NCBI GenBank assembly: GCA_016342285.1
Contig: JAEINQ010000005.1
Span: forward strand, 1 to 64,000
Length of the DNA: 64,000 nt
Reading direction: 5' to 3'
DNA from: Desulfobacterales bacterium
GTDB lineage: Bacteria > Desulfobacterota > Desulfobacteria > Desulfobacterales > JAEINQ01
The position numbers were made by a program, and so were the translations under genes. Shown here in pieces: positions 8,380 to 17,996 of the stretch (its first letter is position 1; each line of letters starts with the position of its first letter). The notes beneath the pieces are model-generated. The model ran no database searches. It worked only from the letters and a program-made list of their open reading frames with translations, and had not been told where the DNA came from.

Positions 8380-8409
8380 TATAATATATTGTAAACACAA
8401 TATATTATA
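8380..8409. promoter_or_regulatory. AT-rich 13-bp palindrome upstream of the PseB-like gene
   Basis: TATAATATATTGT and its exact reverse complement are separated by AAAC. The site is about 120 bp upstream of the dehydratase gene, at a point where no coding sequence is visible. The left arm contains a TATAAT-like -10 box. The symmetry fits an operator for a dimeric regulator or a transcript hairpin; there is no trailing T-run, so a terminator is unlikely. The role is inference. Confidence 0.4.
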
Positions 8410-8527
8410 AGTCGATGCCTTTGGGAGTGAAGGGGCGGAGCTATGCAGGGTCCGGAAAGAATGGTACGGAATCCCGTTGCTCTAAAAAACAGAGGGAATG
8501 TTTCAACACATTGATGGAGCATTTAAA

Positions 8528-9562
8528 ATGCTGAACGGAAAAAGCATCTTAATTACCGGCGGTACTGGTTCATTTGGGAAAAAGCTTACTCAGACTGTTT
8601 TAGAAAACTACACACCAAGACAACTGATCATATTCAGCCGGGATGAATTGAAGCAGTTTGAAATGGCACAGCAATGGAGCATCCAGAAATATCCGTGCCT
8701 GAGGTACCTCCTGGGGGATGTTCGGGATCGAGACCGTTTGCTTAGAGCCTTTCACGGTGTGGACTATGTTGTTCATGCCGCCGCCTTGAAACAGGTGCCG
8801 GCGGCTGAAAACAACCCGGGTGAATTCATCAAAACAAACATTATCGGCGCCATGAACATCATTGACGCGGCCCTGTTCAACAAGGTCAAGAAAGTGGTGG
8901 CCCTGTCCACGGACAAGGCGTCGAACCCCATCAACCTTTACGGCGCGACAAAATTGTGTTCGGACAAATTGTTCACTGCTGCCAATGTCTACAGCGGTTC
9001 GGCGGACGGAACCATCTTCAGTGTTGTCCGGTACGGTAATGTCCTGGGTTCAAGGGGTTCGGTGATTCCGTTTTTCAAGGAACGGACCTCGAAGGGGGTA
9101 TTACCCATTACCGATTCACGGATGACCCGTTTCTGGATCACCTTGGGACAGTCGGTTCACTTTGTTTTGCACGCCATGCAACTGGCCAAGGGCGGGGAGA
9201 TATTCGTCCCGCGTATCCCTTCCATGAAAATTACGGATCTGGCAACGGCTATCGGTCCGGACTGCAAGCAGGAAATCATTGGCATCCGGCCCGGTGAAAA
9301 ATTGCACGAATCCATGATCAGCCAGGATGACGCGCACAATACCATAGCATTTAAAGATTGTTATGTGATCCAGGCCGATGGGGAAAAACGGTTACAATTG
9401 ATGGAAGGGGCGGGCGAACCGTGCCCGGATGGATTTGAATACACATCGAAAAACAACGACCAGTGGATGGGCGTGGATGAATTGTGCGAGTTGATCGAAC
9501 AGATTGCCGATGATTACACCATCGAAAAGTCCCGTTGGTCCATGTATGATATCCCGGTCTAA
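8528..9562 (+). CDS. pseB: UDP-GlcNAc 4,6-dehydratase (inverting), PseB-like
   Basis: A 344-residue extended SDR matching PseB/FlaA1-type dehydratases, which turn UDP-GlcNAc into UDP-2-acetamido-2,6-dideoxy-beta-L-arabino-hexos-4-ulose, the first step to pseudaminic acid. The nucleotide motif ITGGTGSFGKKL sits at residues 9-20. The signature STDKASNPINLYGATKLCSD carries the catalytic Tyr and Lys, and RPGEKLHESMI is typical of the C-terminal region. I use the ATG at 8528, preceded by GGAG, rather than the ATG 30 nt earlier, because family members begin MLNGKSILITGG. The PseC domain follows 77 bp downstream. With PseC, PseF, PseG, PseH and PseI homologues nearby, the assignment is strong. Confidence 0.92.
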   Translation: MLNGKSILITGGTGSFGKKLTQTVLENYTPRQLIIFSRDELKQFEMAQQWSIQKYPCLRYLLGDVRDRDRLLRAFHGVDYVVHAAALKQVPAAENNPGEFIKTNIIGAMNIIDAALFNKVKKVVALSTDKASNPINLYGATKLCSDKLFTAANVYSGSADGTIFSVVRYGNVLGSRGSVIPFFKERTSKGVLPITDSRMTRFWITLGQSVHFVLHAMQLAKGGEIFVPRIPSMKITDLATAIGPDCKQEIIGIRPGEKLHESMISQDDAHNTIAFKDCYVIQADGEKRLQLMEGAGEPCPDGFEYTSKNNDQWMGVDELCELIEQIADDYTIEKSRWSMYDIPV

Positions 9563-9639
9563 AAGAAATTGGCCGATCGGTTTGGGATTCATAACAGCCA
9601 CTAAATCAGCCGGCATCCACTTTAACTGAAAGACTTCCC

Positions 9640-11787
9640 GTGAAAATCCTAATTACCGGTATCAGCGGCCTGCTTGGAAACAATCTGGCTGCGTATTTCC
9701 GTAAGGATCACGAGATCCTTGGTTTGTTCAACCGGCATCCGGTAGCCATCGAAGGCGTTCGGACCTTAGGCGCCGACTTACGCGATTACGAAGCCATTCG
9801 GAATGTTACCCAAGAGGCCAGCCCGCAGTTGGTGATTCACTGTGCCTCCACAACGGATATAGATGGCATTGAAGTCGATCAGGAAAGTGGCTGGCAGATC
9901 AATGTCTTGGCAACCAGGGTGCTTCTCGACGCTTTGAGGGATATCGATGCAAAGATAATCTATATTTCCAGCGATTCGGTATACCCTGGGGATAATGGCC
10001 CTTATTCCGAGATGATGGCAACCGGGCCGAAAAACTGGTACGGAGCAACCAAACTCAAAGGCGAGTCGCTTGTCCTGTCTCGCCCCGATTCCCTGGTTTT
10101 GCGCACCAACCTTTACGGCTGGAATATACAAAACAAGAAAAGCTTGGCTGAATGGTTCATCGACCCTCTGAAAAGGGGGGAACGCTTGACAGGTTTCATC
10201 GACGCCCGTTTTTCATCAATATATACAATGTCTCTTGCACGCCTGATCGAGGAATGCCTGACCCAAGAATTGTCCGGGGTATTTAACTGCGCTTGCTCTG
10301 ATGCCTGGAGCAAATATGAATTCGGCCGGCGCATTGCCGGGTCTTTCGGGTTCGATCCGGAATTGATTGAACCCAGATCGATTAAAAATCACAGCTTCAA
10401 AGCGAACCGGGGAAAGGACCTGTCCCTGGATGTTAGCCGTTTGGCTTCAGCGCTGGGACATCCGCTTCCAACCATGCAAGAGAGTCTGAATGCACTCTAC
10501 CAAGACTGGAACGCCGGTCTTCCAAGGCGGATCAAAGGCTACATGGACGCCCACCCTCATGTTTCTGGTTGGCCATATCGGAAAAGCATAACATATGGCG
10601 GCCAGGTAATCGGGCAAGAAGATATCGACGCGGTCGTTAAGACCCTGAAGTCCTCGAACCTGACCCAAGGGCCCATGGTCGACGATCTTGAGAAAACCCT
10701 CGGTGAAACGGTGGGAAGCCGACATGTGGTCGCTGTTAATTCCGGGACTTCGGCGCTTCATATTGCCTGTCTATCCTGCGATGTTGGCCCCGGCGATGAA
10801 GTTATCACCTCGCCCAATACATTTGTTGCATCAGCTAACTGCGCTATTTACTGCGGGGCAACTCCGATATTCGCCGATATAGAGCCAAGAACCTACAATA
10901 TTTCACCTAAAGAGATAGAAAAAAAAATTACTGAGAAAACACGCGCCATCATCCCGGTTCATTTTGCAGGCCAAAGCTGTGATATGGAGCGCATTCAGGA
11001 AGTGGTTTGCTCAGCTGAAAAGAAATTTGGGAAGAAGATATATATTATTGAAGACGCCTGCCATGCTCTCGGATCCTTATATAAAGACACAAAGATTGGG
11101 TCATGCGTTTATGCTGACATGGCAGTCATGAGCTTCCACCCGGTAAAACATATCACTACGGCTGAAGGAGGAGCGGTTTTTACAAAAAACGCATTATTAT
11201 TTAAAAAACTGAAACGGCTCCGGTCTCACGGGATAACAAACTTACAGGAAGATTTTATTAATATTGATTTTTCTCATCACGGTTCACGGTATACAGTTCA
11301 CGCCCCCCCTTTCTGGTATTATGAACAAATCGACCTTGGATATAATTACCGGATCACGGATATTCAATGCGCCCTCGGCATTTCTCAATTGAGAAGACTT
11401 GAGGAATTTCGCGAACGAAGGCGGAAAATCGTAAATAGATACAATGAGGCGTTTTCAAATATTGAGGCTTTCCGGATTCCATTTGAGTCTGGTGATTGCA
11501 GTAGCAATTTTCACTTATATGTACTTCTTCTTGATTTTGAACGGATCGGAATCGATCGTGCCAATTTTATGCAAAAACTGAAAGAGTGCGGCATTCAAAC
11601 CCAGGTTCATTATATACCTGTCCACACCCAGCCTTATTATCAGAAAAATTTTAATCATAGCTGGGGTGATTTTCCGAATGCGGAACATTATTATAACAAG
11701 TGCCTCTCGATACCTCTTTTCCCGGCAATGACTGACGAAGATGTCGAACGAGTGATTTATGAAATTAAGGGGATGGTGCTACCATGA
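9640..11787 (+). CDS. Fusion: RmlD-like NDP-sugar reductase + PseC-type PLP aminotransferase
   Basis: A 715-residue fusion starting at a GTG. Residues about 1-285 are an RmlD-like extended SDR: ILITGISGLLGNNL near 3-16 and the catalytic YGATK at Tyr134-Lys138. Residues about 315-715 are a DegT/DnrJ/EryC1 aminotransferase closest in layout to PseC (GPMVDDLEKTLGETVGSRHV, VNSGTSALHIACL, and SFHPVKHITTAEGG with the PLP-binding Lys at 503). PseC normally stands alone and transaminates the PseB product at C4. The attached reductase has no place in the standard pathway and may act on a different sugar or an epimer. Base composition turns AT-rich inside the aminotransferase half near 10.85 kb. The next gene overlaps the stop by ATGA. 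Confidence 0.87.
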   Translation: MKILITGISGLLGNNLAAYFRKDHEILGLFNRHPVAIEGVRTLGADLRDYEAIRNVTQEASPQLVIHCASTTDIDGIEVDQESGWQINVLATRVLLDALRDIDAKIIYISSDSVYPGDNGPYSEMMATGPKNWYGATKLKGESLVLSRPDSLVLRTNLYGWNIQNKKSLAEWFIDPLKRGERLTGFIDARFSSIYTMSLARLIEECLTQELSGVFNCACSDAWSKYEFGRRIAGSFGFDPELIEPRSIKNHSFKANRGKDLSLDVSRLASALGHPLPTMQESLNALYQDWNAGLPRRIKGYMDAHPHVSGWPYRKSITYGGQVIGQEDIDAVVKTLKSSNLTQGPMVDDLEKTLGETVGSRHVVAVNSGTSALHIACLSCDVGPGDEVITSPNTFVASANCAIYCGATPIFADIEPRTYNISPKEIEKKITEKTRAIIPVHFAGQSCDMERIQEVVCSAEKKFGKKIYIIEDACHALGSLYKDTKIGSCVYADMAVMSFHPVKHITTAEGGAVFTKNALLFKKLKRLRSHGITNLQEDFINIDFSHHGSRYTVHAPPFWYYEQIDLGYNYRITDIQCALGISQLRRLEEFRERRRKIVNRYNEAFSNIEAFRIPFESGDCSSNFHLYVLLLDFERIGIDRANFMQKLKECGIQTQVHYIPVHTQPYYQKNFNHSWGDFPNAEHYYNKCLSIPLFPAMTDEDVERVIYEIKGMVLP

Positions 11788-13103
11788 AACGCAATCTTGA
11801 AAAAAGCCTTGATATGCAAAACAGGGCTAAATCCCGTATTCCAGGCATGACCCAGCTTCTATCGAAGCGACCTGACATGTTTGCGCCTGGTGTTTGGCCA
11901 GGTTACTACAGCAAGGCGAAGGGGGTTGAAGTCTGGGATTTAGACGGTAATCGCTACACAGACATGAGCATTGCGGGCATAGGCGCCAATGTTTTGGGCT
12001 ATGCAGATCCTGATGTTGACGAAGCAGTAAAAAGAGCCATTGATAATGGAACGAGTTGCTCTTTAAACTGTGCTGAGGAAGTAGAGTTGGCAGATCTACT
12101 CTGCGAAATCCATCCGTGGGCTGAGAAAGTCCGGTACGCAAGGACAGGTGGGGAATCCATGGCTGTAGCCGTGCGAATCGCACGTGCTTATACAGGGAAA
12201 GACAAGATAGCCTTTTGCGGTTATCATGGTTGGCATGATTGGTATCTGGCGGCGAATCTTAAAAGCGATATGCTCGGTAATCATCTGTTGCCGGGGCTTG
12301 ACCCAACTGGCGTACCTAAGGGACTGACTGGCACAGCGTTGCCATTCCGATATAATCACATAGAAGAATTGCAGGATATTGTGGTACACAACAGAGGCGA
12401 ACTTGCCGCAATTGTGATGGAACCCATTCGCAGTGATCAGCCGATACCAGGCTTTTTGGAGGGAATTCGTGCCATTGCAGATGAGATAGAGGCTGTGTTA
12501 ATATTCGATGAAATATCTGCCGGCTTCAGAATAAACACGGGTGGAGCGCATCTTGTGTTTGGGGTCATGCCTGATATAGCCGTTTTTTCAAAGGCTATTG
12601 GCAATGGCTATCCTGTAGCCGCCATCATTGGTGTTGACAAGGTGATGGATGCAGCCCAGAAGACCTTTATTAGCAGCACAAATTGGACTGAAAGAACAGG
12701 GACAGTTGCAGCAATAGCGTGTATAAAAAAACATAAAGATATGGATGTCTCTTCTCATTTGATTTCAATGGGTGAGAAAGTTCAACAGGGGTGGAAGGGA
12801 ATTGCACTGAAAGTCGGTTTAAATATTAAGGTTGGTGGGATTCCTCCTTTAAGCCATTTTGTATTCGAGTATGATAACTCTTTAGAGATGAAAGCTCTTT
12901 TTGTGCAACTGATGCTGGAACATGAATTTCTATCTACTAACCTTTTTTATTCGATGTTTGCACATACATCACAATATGTCGACCAATATCTTCAGGCTGT
13001 GGAAGATGTTTTTTCTTTTATTGCTCACGCCCAACAGGCAGGAAACCTTAAACAACAATTAAAAGGCGCTCCAGCAGGAGTTGGTTTTAAAAGGCTGGCA
13101 TGA
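11784..13103 (+). CDS. Class III PLP-dependent aminotransferase (glutamate-1-semialdehyde aminotransferase-like)
   Basis: A 439-residue fold-type I class III aminotransferase/mutase. It has the YARTGGESMAVAVRIARAYT phosphate-binding region, GYHGWHDWYLA, the cofactor Asp in LIFDEISAGFR and the Schiff-base Lys in DIAVFSKAIGNGYPVA. It resembles glutamate-1-semialdehyde 2,1-aminomutases but is part of a sugar operon, coupled by ATGA overlap to both neighbours. It therefore more likely aminates a keto-sugar or ulosonate precursor than makes haem precursors. With the following aldo/keto reductase, NeuB-like synthase and SDR it forms a cassette distinct from the Pse genes. Fold certain, substrate unknown. 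Confidence 0.85.
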   Translation: MKRNLEKSLDMQNRAKSRIPGMTQLLSKRPDMFAPGVWPGYYSKAKGVEVWDLDGNRYTDMSIAGIGANVLGYADPDVDEAVKRAIDNGTSCSLNCAEEVELADLLCEIHPWAEKVRYARTGGESMAVAVRIARAYTGKDKIAFCGYHGWHDWYLAANLKSDMLGNHLLPGLDPTGVPKGLTGTALPFRYNHIEELQDIVVHNRGELAAIVMEPIRSDQPIPGFLEGIRAIADEIEAVLIFDEISAGFRINTGGAHLVFGVMPDIAVFSKAIGNGYPVAAIIGVDKVMDAAQKTFISSTNWTERTGTVAAIACIKKHKDMDVSSHLISMGEKVQQGWKGIALKVGLNIKVGGIPPLSHFVFEYDNSLEMKALFVQLMLEHEFLSTNLFYSMFAHTSQYVDQYLQAVEDVFSFIAHAQQAGNLKQQLKGAPAGVGFKRLA

Positions 13104-14020
13104 AAAATAACCCCGAATTATCTACGGTTTCCATAAATCAGCTTGTTTTAGGGACAGTTCAGTTAGGAATGCCCTATGGAATAGCAAATAAATTAGGGCA
13201 ACCCAATCAGAATAACGCAACAAAAATCATTGAATTTGCATGGAATTCCGGTATCAAAGAATTTGATACGGCTCAAGGATATGGAGAGGCTGAGATAGTC
13301 TTGGGAAAAGCGTTTCAGGAGTTGGGAATTTCTGACGAAGTTGCAGTTATCAATAAATTTAGTGACCGAATTGATCATTTGAATGAAGAAATAATGCAAA
13401 AAGAGTTGGATAAGTCTCTTGAAAAACTAGGGCTATCTCATTTTTCCAGTATGATGATTCATGATGAGTCCTTGCTTTTTAAATGTTCTCGTGGACTTGG
13501 CGATATCTTTCAAAAATTTATTCAATTAAAAAAATTTGACAGTGTGGGGATTTCAATTTATTCGCCGGAAAATGCTATTAAGGCTCTTCATGAAGAAGTA
13601 ATCAACTTTATTCAGGTGCCTGGAAATGTGATAGATCGGCGATTTGAGGAATTCGGAGTGTTTGATTTGGCAAAGAAGAAGAATAAAAAAGTTTATATCA
13701 GGAGTATATTTCTGCAGGGGCTATTACTCATGGAACCTGAGCAGATACCAACAAAAATGAACTATTCTGTCCCAGTGATTGAAAGGTTTATTTCGCTATC
13801 TGATAGTTTCGGACTTACTCGTGAAGAGACCGCTATAGGGTTTATAAAGAATGGTTTTCCAGAATGTAAGGTGCTACTTGGCGTAGATTCTTTGAAACAT
13901 CTTCAGAAAAATATGAAAGCTTGGTCACTTGAATATCCAGAAGATCTTGTTAAAAAGGTCAGGGAAGTTTTTAGTGATGTCCCCGACAATATAACAAACT
14001 GGAATTTATGGCCTAAGTAA
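13100..14020 (+). CDS. Aldo/keto reductase family oxidoreductase
   Basis: A 306-residue TIM-barrel aldo/keto reductase. It opens with LVLGTVQLGMPYGIAN, then EFDTAQGYGEAEIVLGKAF, which supplies the catalytic Asp and Tyr. Further on are SVGISIYSPENAI and a C-terminal cofactor region with KVLLGVDSLKHLQKNM. Such genes are common in nonulosonate and aminosugar clusters, where they are thought to reduce keto or aldehyde intermediates with NAD(P)H. It overlaps the preceding aminotransferase by four bases and is followed after about 95 bp by the NeuB-like gene. The reaction in this pathway is not known. Confidence 0.85.
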   Translation: MKNNPELSTVSINQLVLGTVQLGMPYGIANKLGQPNQNNATKIIEFAWNSGIKEFDTAQGYGEAEIVLGKAFQELGISDEVAVINKFSDRIDHLNEEIMQKELDKSLEKLGLSHFSSMMIHDESLLFKCSRGLGDIFQKFIQLKKFDSVGISIYSPENAIKALHEEVINFIQVPGNVIDRRFEEFGVFDLAKKKNKKVYIRSIFLQGLLLMEPEQIPTKMNYSVPVIERFISLSDSFGLTREETAIGFIKNGFPECKVLLGVDSLKHLQKNMKAWSLEYPEDLVKKVREVFSDVPDNITNWNLWPK

Positions 14021-14114
14021 GCTTTCGCTATCTGATTGCCAGACAAGAATCAATGACTGTTCAATAAATGCTTTTCGCTTCTGTAACGTTAAGGATCTTA
14101 AGACAGGAAATATT

Positions 14115-15134
14115 ATGGATCTCAAAATCGGAAATAAAATCTGCTCTGACGAAAATCCTTTATATATTGCTGAAGAAGGGCAGGCCAATCAGGGGGATGT
14201 GGATTTGGCGTTTAAAATGATTAATCTGGCATCTGATGCCGGAGCTGATGGTATCGAATTTCAGCTTTTTTGGGCAGAAGATATGTACGCAAGAAATCAT
14301 GAAGGTTATCAAATTTACAAACAGAACGAGCTTTCAGAAGACATTATTCTAAAGCTGATTCAAGTCACGAAAGACAAAAATTTGTTGTTTCAGGCCGCTT
14401 GTTTATCACCCAGAATGACCAGTTTTTGCGCTTCGGCGGGAGTCGATTCATTTGTGATAAATGCAACTGACTTAAACAATCCTGAAATGCTTGATGCCGT
14501 GTGTAAAACGGGTAAGCCTTTTTGGCTGGCTACCCTGATGGGAACAGAAGAGGAGGTTGATTGGGCAGTCAGATACCTGAAAATGGAAGGAGCGGAAAAT
14601 TTCGGGATATTGCATGGACAACACGTGATGTCATCAAATGAATATCAAGGAGTTCCCCCAGAAATGTCTCAAATGGACTGTATTTCGCAATTCAAGGCCA
14701 AATACGGTAAACTTGTGGGATATGTGGACCATACGCCTACCATACAAATGCCTGGAATTGCCGTTGCAAAGGGAGCATGCATTGTGATGAAACATCTCGC
14801 ACCTGAAACGAATTGGTTAGGACCTGATTGTGTTGTGGCATTGCCTCCTGAAAGCTGGAAGAAAAGCCGCGATTTTTTTGATTATTCAGTAAAGTGTAAC
14901 GGTTCATCAAAGGAATTATCCCAAGCGGAACTTGGTGATCGTAGTCTTCATCGAAGAGGATTATACAGTAAACGTAGGTTGGATATCGGACATAAATTAA
15001 ACAAAGAAGATCTTACCGCATTACGACCAGGGAAGGGAGCAATAAATCCAAGGGAAATCCCAAATATATTGGGAAAAGTAGTAAAGCAAACAATTAGAGA
15101 AAACCAGATGATTTCTCTAATGGATCTAACCTAA
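14115..15134 (+). CDS. Divergent NeuB-family synthase (sialic acid synthase-like)
   Basis: A 339-residue protein with the NeuB TIM barrel (LYIAEEGQANQGDVDLAFKM, SDAGADGIEFQLF) and a short C-terminal SAF-like domain (LRPGKGAINPREIPNILGKV). NeuB enzymes condense PEP with an aldose to make a nine-carbon 2-keto acid. It differs clearly from the PseI homologue at 21.3 kb: the usual IKxQ is EFQLF, and a YVDHTPTIQMPGIAVAKGAC segment replaces the LSDHT-LGI motif. It probably uses a different acceptor. A GACAGGA ribosome site supports the start. Family call good; product unknown, possibly a non-standard nonulosonic acid built with the two preceding enzymes. Confidence 0.8.
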   Translation: MDLKIGNKICSDENPLYIAEEGQANQGDVDLAFKMINLASDAGADGIEFQLFWAEDMYARNHEGYQIYKQNELSEDIILKLIQVTKDKNLLFQAACLSPRMTSFCASAGVDSFVINATDLNNPEMLDAVCKTGKPFWLATLMGTEEEVDWAVRYLKMEGAENFGILHGQHVMSSNEYQGVPPEMSQMDCISQFKAKYGKLVGYVDHTPTIQMPGIAVAKGACIVMKHLAPETNWLGPDCVVALPPESWKKSRDFFDYSVKCNGSSKELSQAELGDRSLHRRGLYSKRRLDIGHKLNKEDLTALRPGKGAINPREIPNILGKVVKQTIRENQMISLMDLT

Positions 15135-15146
15135 CGAGGAATTACA

Positions 15147-15938
15147 ATGGATTTACGACTAAAAGGAAAAATAGCAGTTATACTGGCTTCAAGTGCAGGC
15201 ATTGGAAAAGGTGTTGCAACTGTGTTAGCTGAGGAAGGTTGTAAGATTGCGATTTGCGGAAGAAGAATGGAAAAATTGCAGACGGCAAAAAAAGAGATTC
15301 ATGGGAAAACTGGAAAAGAGGTATTTGCCAAAACAGTAGATGTTTCAAGAGCGGAGTCTCTAAATGATTTTTTTTCGGCTGTTTACAGTGAATATGGACA
15401 AATAGATATTTTAGTAAATAATGCGGGTGGCCCGCCCGCCGGAGATAGCACATCCTTCACCGATAGGGATTACTATGCTGCTTTTGAACTAAGCCTTATG
15501 AGTGTTATTCGGTCTTGCCGTATTGTTTTACCTAAAATGAAGGGTCAGAAATTCGGGAGAATTATAACGATTGCTAGCACTAGTGTAAAATGCGTTATGG
15601 AAGATATGATTTTATCTAACACTTTTCGAAATGCTGTAGTTGGTTTCAACAAATCTCTTGCGATAGAGGCTGCAATAGATGGGGTACGAGTTCACACGTT
15701 GATGCCTGGCCCTTTTATGACGGATCGAGTTAATGAACTGGGCGGAGCTGCAGCTAAAAGAGAAAGATTGTCCTTTAATGAATGGAAAAAAAAAGCAGAA
15801 AGCAATACCCCGTTACGTCGTTTTGGCTCTCCTGAAGAGATTGGACAGGCTGTCGCTTTCTTATCAAGCGAACTGGCTGATTATATGAATGGGACTTGTA
15901 TTCCAGTGGATGGTGGAATTTTGGCAAATGTTATTTAG
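15147..15938 (+). CDS. Atypical short-chain dehydrogenase/reductase
   Basis: A 263-residue classical-size SDR: cofactor loop ASSAGIGKGVATVLAEEG near residues 14-31, NNAGGPP near 92-98, and the C-terminal PVDGGILANVI end. The usual YxxxK catalytic pair is not in place. The aligned stretch reads LSNTFRNAVVGFNKSLA, with Ser and Arg at the Tyr and Lys positions, a variation known from one SDR subgroup (LSNALR type). It follows the NeuB-like gene by 12 bp with AGGAATTACA before the ATG, so it is co-transcribed and likely works in the same cassette. Whether it is an active reductase is open. Confidence 0.8.
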   Translation: MDLRLKGKIAVILASSAGIGKGVATVLAEEGCKIAICGRRMEKLQTAKKEIHGKTGKEVFAKTVDVSRAESLNDFFSAVYSEYGQIDILVNNAGGPPAGDSTSFTDRDYYAAFELSLMSVIRSCRIVLPKMKGQKFGRIITIASTSVKCVMEDMILSNTFRNAVVGFNKSLAIEAAIDGVRVHTLMPGPFMTDRVNELGGAAAKRERLSFNEWKKKAESNTPLRRFGSPEEIGQAVAFLSSELADYMNGTCIPVDGGILANVI

Positions 15939-15984
15939 TAGAAGAAATGGTTTATTAATTATTTCATACTATTAGGACTGTCGG

Positions 15985-16692
15985 ATGAAACTAGCAATTA
16001 TTCCTGCCCGAGGGGGAAGTAAGAGAATTAAGAATAAAAACATTATTCCATTTTTGGGTAAACCAATGATTGCATACGCTCTTGAAGCCGCCAGAGAATC
16101 AAATCTATTTGACGATATACATATATCCACAGAATCAGAAGAAATCAAGAAGGTTGTTGAAGATTTGGGATTCAAGGTAGAGTTCATGCGACCCAAAAAG
16201 CTTGCAGATGATATGACAGGTTTGCTGCCTGTGATTCAATGGGTTGTTAATAAGTATCAGAATACAAGACGATATTATTCAGATATCTGCTGTATAATGC
16301 CGACAGCACCACTATTGGTAGCTGAAGATTTGGTGAATGGGTTTGAATTGTATTCAAATCACAACAAAGAGCATCCATTAATGGTAGTAACTTCATATCC
16401 GGTGCCAATTGAATGGGCCTACCATCGATCAGAAAACACGTTGCTGACACCAGTCAATTTTGCTGCTTTGGATAAACGATCACAAGATATAGAAGATACG
16501 TATTATGAAGCCGGACCATTCTACTTTTTCCATTCATCTCATATAACTGGGGAAATGTCGTTAAATGATCGTAAATACATATCATATCTTTTGCCTCGAA
16601 ATAGAGCTGTAGATATTGATAATCAAGAAGACTTGGAGTTCGCAGAGTCTTTATACCTAGGGAATCTCGCTAAAACTGAAAAAAGGGGATAG
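15985..16692 (+). CDS. CMP-nonulosonic acid cytidylyltransferase (NeuA/PseF-like)
   Basis: A 235-residue nucleotidyltransferase that would activate a nonulosonic acid with CTP to give the CMP-sugar donor. It begins MKLAIIPARGGSKRIKNKN, the CTP-binding P-loop of NeuA/PseF/LegF enzymes, and keeps FLGKPMIAYALEAA, CIMPTAPLLVAEDL and AVDIDNQEDLEFAE, where the aspartates bind metal. It is the only NeuA-type cytidylyltransferase near both the Pse genes and the divergent NeuB cassette, so it may serve one or both. A 266-bp AT-rich gap without a gene follows. Confidence 0.88.
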   Translation: MKLAIIPARGGSKRIKNKNIIPFLGKPMIAYALEAARESNLFDDIHISTESEEIKKVVEDLGFKVEFMRPKKLADDMTGLLPVIQWVVNKYQNTRRYYSDICCIMPTAPLLVAEDLVNGFELYSNHNKEHPLMVVTSYPVPIEWAYHRSENTLLTPVNFAALDKRSQDIEDTYYEAGPFYFFHSSHITGEMSLNDRKYISYLLPRNRAVDIDNQEDLEFAESLYLGNLAKTEKRG

Positions 16693-16957
16693 ACTCATCT
16701 CAGTCGCCTTATTCTTTTTTTGCGACAGATAAGAACAAAGCAGAATCTGGAATCTCCGCTTGAAGATGTAGATATCCATTATGTCTGTGAAAAACATCTC
16801 CCTCATTTTTGCCATGGGTTCTGTCAAATTGTCACAAAATTCTGTTTGGTTACGTATCTTGAATAAAATCTAAAGACTATATATTCATAATCATAATAGA
16901 TTTTCTATGTATAATCGCCACTGACCTTGTGAGATACGTTGTAAGAGGCCTTCATTT

Positions 16958-17950
16958 ATGATGAAAATTGCAATCATCACAGACGGAAACAACATCCTGG
17001 GCATGGGACATATTTATCAATCGGTCACGTTGGCAGGTGAATTATCGAAAAAAATGAATTCTCAAACAAAAATATTTTTTATCACCAAGAGTGACCACAT
17101 CGTCATTGATCGGTTATCCGAAACGGGTTTTAACGTTTATCAATATCGCGATGATGATGCGATTTTTAGCGCTTTGGTCAGAGAAAATCCTTATTGTGTC
17201 ATTTTTGATAAGCTTGATGTCTCGCCCAGGCTAGCTGAGAAAATCAAAGAAAAAATTGGCTGTAAGCTCATAATTTTTACCAATCTAACGGTGGCCAATC
17301 AATATGCTGATATTACGGTACTTGCTGATATTGGTAGCAATTTCGAAAATATTTGTAAAAAAAACGCAATATCTGGTAGCCTTCATTATTATGGGCCAAA
17401 ATATTGGATGTTGCGTCCCGAATTCTTCATATACACAAAGAGGACGAAGAAAAAGTTATCAATAGTAAGAAACATTATGCTGATTTTTGGGGGATCTGAT
17501 CCATTAAATTTAACTTCCGAAGTCCTTAATGAGCTTCTCTGCATGAGGTTCACTTTTGAGATTACCGTGGTTTTGGGTGCGGCATTTATTCACCAAAAGG
17601 AACTCGATGCAGTAATAGAGCAAAACAGAACCACTAAGAGCACGTTTCGGATCATCCATAACTTAAAAGAAGTCGCTGAAACAATGCATAAATCGGATGT
17701 CGTCTTTGCCTCGCCTGGACTTTCATTCTTTGAAGCATTAGCAGTCGGGACGCCCGTTTTGGGCTTCCATCAGGATGAACTGCAGCGTGATGTTTACAAG
17801 GGATATTTAACAACTATGGACAAAAGCGAACTATTCAGACTTTCTTCGCTTATTGAAAAGAAATCTTTTATTTTCCCTGATGACCCTTTTATTGTATCTA
17901 TGGAAATCGGACAAGGTAAGGACGAGCTTATTCATGAGATTTTAAATTAG
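16958..17950 (+). CDS. pseG: UDP-2,4-diacetamido-trideoxy-altropyranose hydrolase (PseG-like)
   Basis: A 330-residue GT-B-like hydrolase matching PseG, which releases UDP from the PseH product to give the free 2,4-diacetamido sugar used by PseI. The N-terminus IITDGNNILGMGHIYQSVTL corresponds to the family's GxGH region with the catalytic His. NIMLIFGGSDPLNLTSEVL opens the second domain, and FASPGLSFFEALAVGTPVLG is the nucleotide-binding region. Either of two adjacent ATGs may be the start. It is slightly longer than typical PseG. Its place among the other Pse homologues supports the call. Confidence 0.86.
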   Translation: MMKIAIITDGNNILGMGHIYQSVTLAGELSKKMNSQTKIFFITKSDHIVIDRLSETGFNVYQYRDDDAIFSALVRENPYCVIFDKLDVSPRLAEKIKEKIGCKLIIFTNLTVANQYADITVLADIGSNFENICKKNAISGSLHYYGPKYWMLRPEFFIYTKRTKKKLSIVRNIMLIFGGSDPLNLTSEVLNELLCMRFTFEITVVLGAAFIHQKELDAVIEQNRTTKSTFRIIHNLKEVAETMHKSDVVFASPGLSFFEALAVGTPVLGFHQDELQRDVYKGYLTTMDKSELFRLSSLIEKKSFIFPDDPFIVSMEIGQGKDELIHEILN

Positions 17951-17996
17951 GATGATCGAACTAACAATATATGAACTATGAGGATGGACCAAAATT

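Noticed and set aside
11784..13103. Reading the class III aminotransferase as HemL of tetrapyrrole synthesis
   Set aside because: Four-base overlaps with sugar-pathway genes on both sides, AT-rich composition and lack of other hem genes favour a glycan role.
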